Assembly (NCBI GenBank): GCA_027486345.1
Contig: JAIXPH010000050.1
Coordinates: 62,001 to 126,000 of the forward strand
From: Paracoccaceae bacterium
GTDB taxonomy: Bacteria > Pseudomonadota > Alphaproteobacteria > Rhodobacterales > Rhodobacteraceae
Direction of reading: 5' to 3'
Length of the DNA: 64,000 nucleotides
The notes under the pieces are model-generated. The model saw only the letters and a list, made by a program, of their open reading frames with translations. It was not told the DNA's origin and made no database searches. Both the position numbers and the translations under genes were made by a program. This document shows positions 8,669-16,060 of this stretch, piece by piece (positions within the stretch are counted from its first letter, which is position 1; each line of letters begins with the position of its first letter).

Positions 8669-9568
8669 ATGGCAATCCTGATCACCGAAAAGACCCGCGT
8701 CATCGTGCAGGGCATGTCGGGCCGCATCGGCCAGTTCCATGCCGAAGACATGATCAAGCACGGCACCAATGTCGTGGGCGGGGTGACCCCCGGCAAAGGC
8801 GGTTCCACCCTGTTGGGCCGCCCGCTGTTCAACACCGTGCGTGAGGCGGTGGAGGCGACCGGTGCCGAAGCCTCGCTCGTCTTCGTGCCGCCGCCCTTTG
8901 CGGCGGATGCCATCATGGAGGCTGCCGACGCCGGGATCAAAACCGCCGTCTGCGTCACCGACGGCATCCCCTCGCAGGACATGATGAAGGTCAAGCGCTT
9001 CCTGCGCCGCTACCCGTCGGACCGCAAGATGCGGCTGATCGGGCCGAATTGCGCGGGGATCATCAGCCCGGGCAAGGGCTTCATGGGGATCATGCCGCCG
9101 CATATCTACATGCCGGGGCGCGTGGGGATCGTGGGCCGCTCTGGCACGCTGGGTTATGAGGCGGCCTCGCAGATGAAGGCGCTGGGGATCGGGGTTTCGA
9201 CCAGCGTCGGGATTGGCGGCGATCCGATCAACGGGTCCTCCTTCCGCGATATTCTGGAACTGTTCGAGGCGGACCCGGAAACCGATGCCGTGATGATGAT
9301 CGGCGAAATCGGCGGCCCGCAAGAGGCTGAGGCCGCCCTTTACGCCCGCAATGCGATGACCAAGCCCGTGGTGGCCTACATCGCCGGTCTGTCGGCCCCC
9401 AAGGGCCGCAAGATGGGCCATGCGGGCGCGATCATCAGCGCGTTCGGGGAAAGCGCACAGGAAAAGGTGGAAATCCTCTCCGCCGCCGGGATCACCATCG
9501 CGCCGAACCCGTCGGCCATGGGCGAAACCATGGCGCGGGTCTTGTCAGGCCGCCGCGCCGCCGCCTGA
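8669..9568 (+). CDS. mtkB: Malate-CoA ligase (malate thiokinase), alpha subunit
   Basis: CoA-binding/phosphohistidine subunit of 299 residues, partner of the beta subunit 10 nt upstream. It has the N-terminal CoA-binding Rossmann fold ([20 protein letters not shown]), the GPNCAG stretch, and the catalytic histidine H251 in [10 protein letters not shown], which is phosphorylated in this enzyme family. GAGGGGG before the ATG gives a clear ribosome site. Distinguishing it from SucD relies on operon context. It is the last gene before a strong terminator, so the unit is sga-mclA-mtkA-mtkB. Confidence 0.85.
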   Translation: MAILITEKTRVIVQGMSGRIGQFHAEDMIKHGTNVVGGVTPGKGGSTLLGRPLFNTVREAVEATGAEASLVFVPPPFAADAIMEAADAGIKTAVCVTDGIPSQDMMKVKRFLRRYPSDRKMRLIGPNCAGIISPGKGFMGIMPPHIYMPGRVGIVGRSGTLGYEAASQMKALGIGVSTSVGIGGDPINGSSFRDILELFEADPETDAVMMIGEIGGPQEAEAALYARNAMTKPVVAYIAGLSAPKGRKMGHAGAIISAFGESAQEKVEILSAAGITIAPNPSAMGETMARVLSGRRAAA

Positions 9569-9589
9569 CCTGACCGATCCGTCCGACGC

Positions 9590-9619
9590 AAAGACCCGTG
9601 CCGCTAGGCGCGGGTCTTT
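9590..9619 (+). terminator. Terminator of the sga-mcl-mtk operon
   Basis: Perfect nine-base stem AAAGACCCG (9590-9598) with CGGGTCTTT (9611-9619) around a 12-nt loop, 21 nt after the mtkB stop. The 3' arm ends in TTT. Because of its A/T ends it could work in both directions. Confidence 0.82.
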
Positions 9620-9787
9620 CCGCATTTCCTGCACCACCTTGATCCCGTGCAATCCCCGGCCACAGCGCCGGAACCATGCTGCCTGCCGCATGTTCCCGCC
9701 CCCCGACACCAAGATGCCCCTGCGCCGCACCCGTCCCCTCGCCGGGGCTTGGATCGCGCGGGATGCACCCCCAAAAGGAGACCGACG

Positions 9788-10465
9788 ATGATCGATGATC
9801 TGCACGGCACGGGCTTTTCCCAAGCCAAGGCCAGCACCACCATCACCGGATTTTTCGACAGCCGCCTTGAGGCGGACACGGCCGCCGACCGCCTGCGCGC
9901 CTTGGGCCTGTCGGGCCGGGTCGCCGTCACGGCGGGCGAGGCTGACAGCGCCACGGTCCCTGACGCCGATGCGGGAACCGGCACCGATGCGGGCGAACCG
10001 CGCGGATTCTTCGATGCCCTCTCGGATTTCTTCTTTCCGGAAGAAGACCGCAGCACCTTTGCCGAAGGGTTGGCGCGAGGGGGATATCTGGTCACAGTGG
10101 CGGACCTGTCGCCCGACGATTATGACCGCGCGATGGATGTCCTCGAGGATGCCGGGGCCGTCGATATCGACGAGCGCGCCGAAAGCTGGCGTGCCGAAGG
10201 CTGGACCGGGGCCTATGGCGGAGAGCGATCCCCTGCCATGGACCTGCCGGGCGGCGTGGCTGCGGATTGGGACAGCGCCGCCTCGTCCGGGGCCGAAAAC
10301 CGCCCGCCCATGGGCAAGCGCGATACCGCCCATGGCCGGACAAAGGTGCGATCCTATGTCGTCGAAGCGCCGATGGCAGAACCCGAACCGATGACCGAAG
10401 AAGAGGCCGAGCGCGACGATGACAGGACCGGCGATCTTACGGATCGCCGCCCGTCTGGCCTGTAA
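9788..10465 (+). CDS. YflT-like (general stress protein 17M) domain protein
   Basis: Soluble acidic protein of 225 residues. The N-terminal TITGFFDSRLEADTAADRLR is typical of the small alpha/beta fold of YflT/general-stress-17M domains, which often sit in stress-induced proteins. A central acidic patch (PEEDRSTF) and a second alpha/beta half (GGYLVTVADLSPDDYDRAMDV) follow. The C-terminal 70 residues are low-complexity, rich in Glu, Asp and Arg. There is no signal peptide or membrane segment. AAAAGGAG at 9773-9780 selects ATG 9788. It stands alone between a terminator and rsgA. The molecular role is unknown and a stress role is inference from the family. Confidence 0.68.
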   Translation: MIDDLHGTGFSQAKASTTITGFFDSRLEADTAADRLRALGLSGRVAVTAGEADSATVPDADAGTGTDAGEPRGFFDALSDFFFPEEDRSTFAEGLARGGYLVTVADLSPDDYDRAMDVLEDAGAVDIDERAESWRAEGWTGAYGGERSPAMDLPGGVAADWDSAASSGAENRPPMGKRDTAHGRTKVRSYVVEAPMAEPEPMTEEEAERDDDRTGDLTDRRPSGL

Positions 10466-10545
10466 CGGATGGGGGGCGGGGTGCCGTCTCCTTTTCCGCC
10501 GCGAAAGGCTTGCATCCTGCCTGCGTCCCGCGCATGGAATAGGGT

Positions 10546-11580
10546 GTGAACACAGCATCCGATCAGCCCGCCCCCCCCGATCTGACATCCCTTGGATGGC
10601 GGGACCATTTCGCCGCCCAGATCGCGCCAGAGGAATCTGCGCTGACGCCGATGCGGATCGCCACCGTCCACCGCGACAGGATGAGCGCCGAAGGTCTGGA
10701 TGGCCCCATGCGTCTGATCCTGCCGATCCGCACCCATACCGCGACCTATGCCGTGGGCGACTGGGTTCTGGTTGAGGCCGCCACCCGCACGCTGGTGCGC
10801 CGTCTGGACCGCAGCACATTGGTGCAACGCCGGATCGAAGGCGGGCGCGACATGCAACTGATCGCCGCCAATCTGGACACTCTGTTCATCGTCACATCCT
10901 GCAACGAAGATTTCAACGTCGCCCGGCTGGAGCGCTACCTTGCCATCGCCAATGAGGCCGGGGCCGATCCGTTGATCGTGCTGACCAAGGCCGATCAGGT
11001 GGACAGCGTGCAGCCCTTCCTTGACGCCGTCGCCCCCTTGCAGCGCGGCTTGCAGGCGGTGGCGGTGGATGCCACGGACGGCAGCGCCGCGCAGGTGCTG
11101 GCGCCGTGGTGCGGGCCGGGGCAGACGGTGGCCTTGGTCGGATCGTCCGGGGTGGGGAAATCGTCCTTGCTGAACACCCTGATCGGCAAGACGGGCGAGG
11201 ACGCGCAACTGACCGGCGGCATCCGTGAGGCGGACGCCAAGGGGCGGCACACGACCACCTCCCGCTCGTTGCACCGCATTCCGGGTGGGGGCTGCGCGAT
11301 TGACACGCCGGGGATGCGGACGCTGCATGTCAGCGACCTGTCGGTGGGTCTGGATGTCCTGTATGCCGAGATCATCGACCTTGCCCCCGACTGCCGCTTT
11401 CGCGATTGCACCCATGCGCATGAGCCGGGATGTGCCGTGCAGGCCGCGGTGGCGGATGGACGGCTGGATGCGGTGCGGGTGGCGCGCTGGCGCAAGCTGC
11501 TCGAGGAAAACCGCGACAACACGCCGGTGCAAACCGGCCCGCGCGGCAACAAGGTCTGGGTCAAGACGAAACGGCGCTGA
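10546..11580 (+). CDS. rsgA: Ribosome small subunit-dependent GTPase A
   Basis: Circularly permuted GTPase of 344 residues that helps mature the 30S subunit. An OB-fold part (to about 100) is followed by G motifs in permuted order: G4 TKAD (147-150), G1 GSSGVGKS (199-206) and G3 DTPG (253-256). The C-terminal zinc-binding ligands C283, C288, H290 and C296 are all present. The GTG at 10546 is the best start because LTSLGWRDHF shortly after it belongs to the conserved N-terminus; no strong ribosome site is visible. Monocistronic, with 80 nt upstream. Confidence 0.93.
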   Translation: MNTASDQPAPPDLTSLGWRDHFAAQIAPEESALTPMRIATVHRDRMSAEGLDGPMRLILPIRTHTATYAVGDWVLVEAATRTLVRRLDRSTLVQRRIEGGRDMQLIAANLDTLFIVTSCNEDFNVARLERYLAIANEAGADPLIVLTKADQVDSVQPFLDAVAPLQRGLQAVAVDATDGSAAQVLAPWCGPGQTVALVGSSGVGKSSLLNTLIGKTGEDAQLTGGIREADAKGRHTTTSRSLHRIPGGGCAIDTPGMRTLHVSDLSVGLDVLYAEIIDLAPDCRFRDCTHAHEPGCAVQAAVADGRLDAVRVARWRKLLEENRDNTPVQTGPRGNKVWVKTKRR

Positions 11581-11709
11581 GGCGGCGGGGAGAATATTCT
11601 TCTCTCTCGCCACGGCACGAACCGCTTTCGCTGCGATGGGGCTTGGCTTTGGAAGCACCCTCTCCGCCCCATGCGCTAGACTGGCGCGACGGCAATCAAG
11701 GGGGCGACA

Positions 11710-12441
11710 ATGGCAGATCACGGGTCACAACCGACGCGCCTGCATCTGGAAAGCTGGGCGCTGTGCCCGATCGCGCAGCGCGTGCTGATCGCCGCCGCCC
11801 TGCGCGGCCATCCCGTCACCCGCCGCATCACCAGCGGGGGAGAGCCGCAATCGACCACCATTGAACCCACGATCCTGACCCTGCACAGCGCAGGCGCAGA
11901 GGTGCAGGTGACGGATGGGCTGGCGATGGTCGAACTGGTCGAAGACCTGTTCCCGGATCATCCGCTCCACCCGCGTGACCCTGTCGCGCGCGCCGTCCAC
12001 CGCAACCTGATGGCCATCGCGGCCGAGGCGCAGACCCGTCTGTCGCGCGCGGCGCGGGACCGGCAGGCGCAAGACCTTGACCTGTCCTTGGGCAATCTTG
12101 AGGCGCAGCTTGGCCGGCTTGAGGCGCGACTGGCCGCCGGGGATCATGCGCCGGGGGGCAGGGTGGCCAATGTCGATGTGGTGCTGGCGCCCCTGCTGTG
12201 GCGGTTGCGGATTCTGGACGAACAGGCGGGTACGCATCTGTTGCAGCGCTTTGCCCGGCTGCGGGGCTGGTCGGATTGGCTGGCCGTGCAACCCGTTCTG
12301 CGCGACATCCTGACGGCCGAGGCGGCGGATCTCTATTTCGCCGTCCTGCACGCCCGCCGCGCGCTGATCGTGGATGCCGAGGTGTCGCTGGCGTGGCAAA
12401 GTGTGGCGGGACCGGGGATCGGCTTGCGCGGGGCGGGGTGA
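11710..12441 (+). CDS. Glutathione S-transferase family protein
   Basis: Protein of 243 residues with the outline of a glutathione S-transferase. The N-terminal thioredoxin-like half carries a CPIAQR motif (residues 19-24) in the glutathione-binding position and is followed by an all-helical C-terminal half. AGGGGG at 11699-11704 sits just ahead of the ATG. Sequence conservation with well-known GST classes is low, so substrate and even catalytic activity are uncertain. It lies alone between rsgA and a bidirectional hairpin. Confidence 0.65.
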   Translation: MADHGSQPTRLHLESWALCPIAQRVLIAAALRGHPVTRRITSGGEPQSTTIEPTILTLHSAGAEVQVTDGLAMVELVEDLFPDHPLHPRDPVARAVHRNLMAIAAEAQTRLSRAARDRQAQDLDLSLGNLEAQLGRLEARLAAGDHAPGGRVANVDVVLAPLLWRLRILDEQAGTHLLQRFARLRGWSDWLAVQPVLRDILTAEAADLYFAVLHARRALIVDAEVSLAWQSVAGPGIGLRGAG

Positions 12442-12475
12442 TCCGCGCAGGCAGTGCAAAGAAAACCGGCGCAAA

Positions 12476-12505
12476 GAAAAACGGCCCGGAACCGTGTTCC
12501 GGGCC
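12476..12505 (-). terminator. Terminator for the hydrolase/microprotein operon (possibly bidirectional)
   Basis: Perfect nine-base stem GGCCCGGAA (12483-12491) with TTCCGGGCC (12497-12505) around CCGTG. Read leftwards it is followed by GTTTTTCTTT, a good T-tract for the genes at 12528-13373. Read rightwards, past the GST gene, the T-tract is weak. Confidence 0.78.
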
Positions 12506-12527
12506 GGTTTCCGTTTCGGCTGCCCTG

Positions 12528-12668
12528 TCAGGCCGGGATCAGCAACGCGAGGAGGGCCATGGCCAGCGTTCCGCCCAAGGCCCCCCATTCCAGCAGGCCG
12601 GGCTTGTGCAGGTCGTCGCCGTTTTCGGCCAGAAACAGGGCCAGTCCGGGATCATGGGCGCAGAACAT
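12528..12668 (-). CDS. 46-residue putative membrane microprotein
   Basis: Small protein beginning MFCAHDPGLALFLAENGDD and ending in a hydrophobic helix (GALGGTLAMALLALLIPA) that should anchor it in the membrane. An ideal ribosome site, AAGGAGAG, lies 7 nt before its ATG, inside the end of the preceding small gene whose stop is one base away. I do not recognise the family. Because it is coupled to another 46-residue membrane protein and a serine hydrolase, it is likely a true gene; the function is unknown. Confidence 0.6.
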   Translation of the reverse strand: MFCAHDPGLALFLAENGDDLHKPGLLEWGALGGTLAMALLALLIPA

Positions 12669-12669
12669 C

Positions 12670-12810
12670 TCACTCTCCTTGTTGAACGCTGGGGGTGGCG
12701 CGCAGCCAGTCGGCGGGACCAAAGACGATGGCCAGGGCCCCGAGGTAGGCGATCAGGAAGATCATCAAGGCCGGATAACTGGTGCGGCGGGCGGTGCGGA
12801 TTGTGGTCAT
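12670..12810 (-). CDS. 46-residue putative single-pass membrane microprotein
   Basis: Small protein starting MTTIRTARRTSYPALMIFLI. A basic N-terminus leads into one strongly hydrophobic segment of about 18 residues (residues 14-31), then a short polar tail ending in SVQQGE. Its ATG overlaps the stop of the upstream hydrolase as ATGA, and its own stop is one base from the next start, so translation should be coupled along all three genes. No known family is recognised. The basic-then-hydrophobic pattern suggests an inner-membrane protein with its N-terminus in the cytoplasm. Confidence 0.6.
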   Translation of the reverse strand: MTTIRTARRTSYPALMIFLIAYLGALAIVFGPADWLRATPSVQQGE

Positions 12811-13373
12811 GCTGATGCCCTCTTGGCAGAAAGGTCAAAGGATGTGGCCTTGGCGCGGACGGCCAGCGCGTCCCGCAGGGCCAGCGCGGCAGGCCAGGGG
12901 CCATAGCCGCTGGCGACGTTGATGTGACCGGCAAAGCCCAGATCGATGAGGTCGCCGCCCCAGACGGCGGCCAAGGCGGCACTGCGCGCCATGGGCATCC
13001 ATGGATCGTTGCGGCTGGCAACCACGGTGGTCGGCACGCCAAGCGCGCGTTCGGGGATGGGGCCAAAGGCGGCGATGCGGCGGCTGGTTTCGGGTTCCGC
13101 CGGCGCAACCAGCAGCGCCGCCGCCACCCGAAGTTGCGGCCAGCGCGTCAGGATGCGTGCCGCCGTCACTGCGCCAAGGCTGTGGCCGACAAGGATGCAG
13201 TCCGGATGGCGCAGGATGGCCCCCGCCACCTCGGTCTCCCAGGCCTCGGGCGTGGGGTTGGCCCAGTCGAGCTGTTCGACCATCAGCGCCTGAGGATCGG
13301 TCGCCGCCCACCAGTGCTGCCAATGCGGCGCGGGCGAGCCGTCCAGTCCGGGCAGAATCAGGGTCTTTGGCAT
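12807..13373 (-). CDS. RBBP9/YdeN-type serine hydrolase
   Basis: Alpha/beta hydrolase of 188 residues of the RBBP9/YdeN type, a group of small serine hydrolases with few known substrates. The opening TLILPGLDGSPAPHWQHWW is diagnostic. The nucleophile is S65 in GHSLGA, followed by the acid in SRNDPWMP and the histidine in GHINVASGYGPW, so the triad is complete. There is no signal peptide, so it is cytoplasmic. The gene ends in an ATGA overlap with a membrane microprotein and leads a three-gene micro-operon. The ligand is unknown. Confidence 0.87.
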   Translation of the reverse strand: MPKTLILPGLDGSPAPHWQHWWAATDPQALMVEQLDWANPTPEAWETEVAGAILRHPDCILVGHSLGAVTAARILTRWPQLRVAAALLVAPAEPETSRRIAAFGPIPERALGVPTTVVASRNDPWMPMARSAALAAVWGGDLIDLGFAGHINVASGYGPWPAALALRDALAVRAKATSFDLSAKRASA

Positions 13374-13579
13374 GGCACTCTCCTTTACCCCCTAATATCT
13401 ATCATGGTTGTCGTGATTTTGGTTCCAAAGAATCCGCCACAGAGAGAAAACCCTTCCCGTCTTGTCGGGTCGGGCGGGACGGGGGTGCTGGGGCGGGCGG
13501 TCACGCTTTTGAGGCTTGGCAACCTGCGGTTAACCTGTTGCAATCAGAATGTGTGTTGTTGTGTCTGTCGGGGTTGACC

Positions 13580-15208
13580 GTGAACCATCTCTATTATGGC
13601 GATAACCTGAAGGTCCTGCGCGAAAGCATCAAGGATGAGTCGGTCGATCTGGTCTATCTGGACCCGCCGTTCAATTCCAACGCGGGCTACAACATCCTGT
13701 TCAAGGCCCCGGACGGCAACCAAAGCCACGCGCAGATTGAGGCGTTTGACGACACCTGGCATTGGAACGACAGCGCGGAAGAGGCTTACGGCGATGTGAT
13801 GCGGGGCCGGAACGCCAATGTCAGCACCATGCTGCGGGCGATGCGGTCTGCCTTGGGCGACAATGATATGATGGCCTATCTGACCATGATGGCCGTGCGC
13901 CTTGTGGAGTTGCACCGCGTGCTGGCCCCCACCGGCAGCCTGTACCTGCACTGCGACCCGACCGCGAGCCACTACCTCAAGATCATTCTGGATGCGGTGT
14001 TTGGGGCGACGAATTTCCGTAATGAGATCATTTGGCAAAGGGCTATTGCCAAAGGTGATGCCACGACCAAGCTGTCTTGGAACCACGATGTTATTCTCTG
14101 CGTATCAAAGTCTGATCGCCCTGCGTTTTTCCCGATCTACGCAGACAAAGACGACGATTATGAGGGTCGTTTTCGGCTGGACGATAATGATGGACGAGGG
14201 AAGTATCGGCTGGCACCTCTCGACAGCCCAAACCCGCGCCCCAACCTGACCTATGAGTACAAGGGCTTCCAACCCCCACCCAAAGGGTGGCGAGTAAGCC
14301 TTGACGTGATGAAAAAGCTCGACGAGGAAGGGCGTCTCGCATTTCCAAAGAAACCAGACGGACGCATCGCCAAGAAGCATTATATCTCTGAACAACAGGG
14401 CAGAAAACTCGGTGATGTCTGGACAGACATACCACCCTTGCAGTCGGGACAACGTCTTGGCTATCCGACTGAAAAGCCCCCTTTGTTGCTTGAAAGAATA
14501 CTCTTGGCTTCTACCGTTCCGGGAGACGTGGTTCTCGACCCATTCTGTGGCTGCGGCACTACCGTCCATGTGGCTCAGAACCTCGGTCGCAATTGGATTG
14601 GTATCGATATCACCCACCTTGCCATCGGCCTGATCGAAAAGCGCCTGCGCGATGCCTATCGGATGCGACCGGATGATCTGTTCTTTCAGACCCACGGCGT
14701 GCCGCAAGACCTTGCCGGGGCCAAGGACATGGCCAACCGGGGCAAGACCGACAAGAATTACTATTTCGAGTTTGAAAAATGGGCGCTGTCCCTGATCGCC
14801 GCCCAACCCGGCAACCTGTCGAAAAAGGGCGCGGACAAGGGCATCGACGGCAATATGTGGTTCGGACCCAAGCATGAGGGCCGCGCCATCGTGTCCGTCA
14901 AGGCGGGCGAGAACATCAGCGTCCAGATGATCCGCGACCTGCGCGGTGTCATCGAACGCGAAAAGGCCGCCGTCGGCGTGTTCCTGACCTTGAACGAGCC
15001 CACCAAGCCAATGGTCGCCGAAGCCGCCGGTGCGGGCCAATACATCATGGACGGCTTTCCCCCCGTGCCGCGCATCCAGATCGTCACCATTGACGAGGCG
15101 TTGAAACTGCGCGACCGCGCCGTGAAACTCCCCGCCCGCCGCGATGACACCTTCAAGAAAGCCGCCGTCGAGAAGGACACTTCCTCGCAATGGTCGCTGA
15201 ACCTGTGA
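13580..15208 (+). CDS. DNA methyltransferase (beta-class) with C-terminal Mrr-like domain
   Basis: DNA adenine/cytosine-N4 methyltransferase of about 542 residues. The catalytic motif DPPFN (28-32) precedes the SAM-binding motif FCGCGTT (322-328), the order of beta-class enzymes (N6_N4_Mtase). The region between should hold the target-recognition domain. From about 395 the C-terminus resembles an Mrr-type PD-(D/E)xK nuclease: GADKGIDG with D423, then AIVSVKAG with K441, where serine replaces the usual Glu/Gln two residues before the lysine. It could be a self-contained restriction-modification enzyme or a methylase with a decayed nuclease fold. No restriction partner is adjacent. GTG 13580 or TTG 13574 are both possible starts. 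Base composition drops in the middle (about 14030-14600). Confidence 0.8.
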   Translation: MNHLYYGDNLKVLRESIKDESVDLVYLDPPFNSNAGYNILFKAPDGNQSHAQIEAFDDTWHWNDSAEEAYGDVMRGRNANVSTMLRAMRSALGDNDMMAYLTMMAVRLVELHRVLAPTGSLYLHCDPTASHYLKIILDAVFGATNFRNEIIWQRAIAKGDATTKLSWNHDVILCVSKSDRPAFFPIYADKDDDYEGRFRLDDNDGRGKYRLAPLDSPNPRPNLTYEYKGFQPPPKGWRVSLDVMKKLDEEGRLAFPKKPDGRIAKKHYISEQQGRKLGDVWTDIPPLQSGQRLGYPTEKPPLLLERILLASTVPGDVVLDPFCGCGTTVHVAQNLGRNWIGIDITHLAIGLIEKRLRDAYRMRPDDLFFQTHGVPQDLAGAKDMANRGKTDKNYYFEFEKWALSLIAAQPGNLSKKGADKGIDGNMWFGPKHEGRAIVSVKAGENISVQMIRDLRGVIEREKAAVGVFLTLNEPTKPMVAEAAGAGQYIMDGFPPVPRIQIVTIDEALKLRDRAVKLPARRDDTFKKAAVEKDTSSQWSLNL

Positions 15209-15384
15209 GCGGCACCTTGCGCGCGATCATCCCCCGTCGCGGTAGATCCCCCACACCCGTCTCCGCGCGCATGCGCGAGGGGCGGGGAATGTGGCCCCCC
15301 GGATGGGGGCTGGAAACAGGGGAAATCTTCCGGCCAAGGTCCCGCCTTTGGAATGGCAAAGCCGCTGATCTGGGCGCATGTTTA

Positions 15385-15407
15385 ATCACGACGAAACGAA
15401 TCGTGAT
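15385..15407. promoter_or_regulatory. Inverted repeat upstream of the monooxygenase operon
   Basis: ATCACGA (15385-15391) and TCGTGAT (15401-15407) form a perfect seven-base inverted repeat with a nine-base spacer, extended by TTTA/TAAA-like flanks. It ends 11 nt before the FMN reductase start. The position suits a repressor operator, though it could also be part of a leader hairpin. Confidence 0.5.
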
Positions 15408-15418
15408 AAAGGCCCGCC

Positions 15419-15976
15419 ATGACACAGAAGATCATCGGTTTTTCCGGAAACCTCGACCGCCCGTCAAAGACCCGCACGCTGGTGCAGACCGTCGTGCAAG
15501 CCTCTGCGACGCGGTTTGACGCCATCGGCGCGGTGTTCGATCTGGCGGATTTCGGCCCGTCCTTCCCCTTGGCGCGGCGGGCATCGGACCTTGAGGGTCC
15601 GGCCAAGGCGGCGCTGGAGGTGATCCTTTCGGCGGATGCGCTGGTGGTGGGCAGCCCGGTCTACAAGGGCAGTTACACCGGTCTCTTCAAGCATCTGATC
15701 GACTTGATCGACCCCGAGGCGCTGCGCGGCAAGCCGGTCCTGTTGACCGCGACCGGGGGCGGGGACCGTCATGCGCTGATGGTGGAACATCAACTCCGCC
15801 CGCTGTTCGGCTTCTTTGAGGCGCAGACCTTGCCGACCGCACTTTACGCCTCGGACCGCGATTTCACCGATGGCCAGCCCACCGCCCAGGCGTTGCTGGA
15901 CCGGCTGGAACGCGCGGTTGAGCAGTTCTCGCCCTGGTTTGTGCGGCGGGCCGTTTCGGTCGCCCGCTCCGCCTGA
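15419..15976 (+). CDS. NADPH-dependent FMN reductase (SsuE/MsuE-like)
   Basis: Flavodoxin-like FMN reductase of 185 residues. It supplies reduced flavin to a two-component monooxygenase. The N-terminal GFSGNLDRPSKTRTLV loop and the GSPVYKGSYTGLFKHLIDL segment are typical of SsuE/MsuE proteins. It is first in an operon whose next gene encodes the likely partner, a flavin-dependent LLM oxygenase. Genes for an ABC importer follow. An inverted repeat sits right before the start. Confidence 0.86.
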   Translation: MTQKIIGFSGNLDRPSKTRTLVQTVVQASATRFDAIGAVFDLADFGPSFPLARRASDLEGPAKAALEVILSADALVVGSPVYKGSYTGLFKHLIDLIDPEALRGKPVLLTATGGGDRHALMVEHQLRPLFGFFEAQTLPTALYASDRDFTDGQPTAQALLDRLERAVEQFSPWFVRRAVSVARSA

Positions 15977-16060
15977 TCCCACTTCGCCTGTCCCTGCCGC
16001 CGCGCGACGCCCCTTCGGGCGGCGCATGCCCTCGGCTTGCCCTTTGAAAGGAACCTTTCC

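Noticed and set aside
7486-9568. Housekeeping succinyl-CoA ligase sucCD
   Set aside because: The genes sit between malyl-CoA lyase and a terminator, not beside mdh or sucAB; enzyme assay would be needed for certainty.
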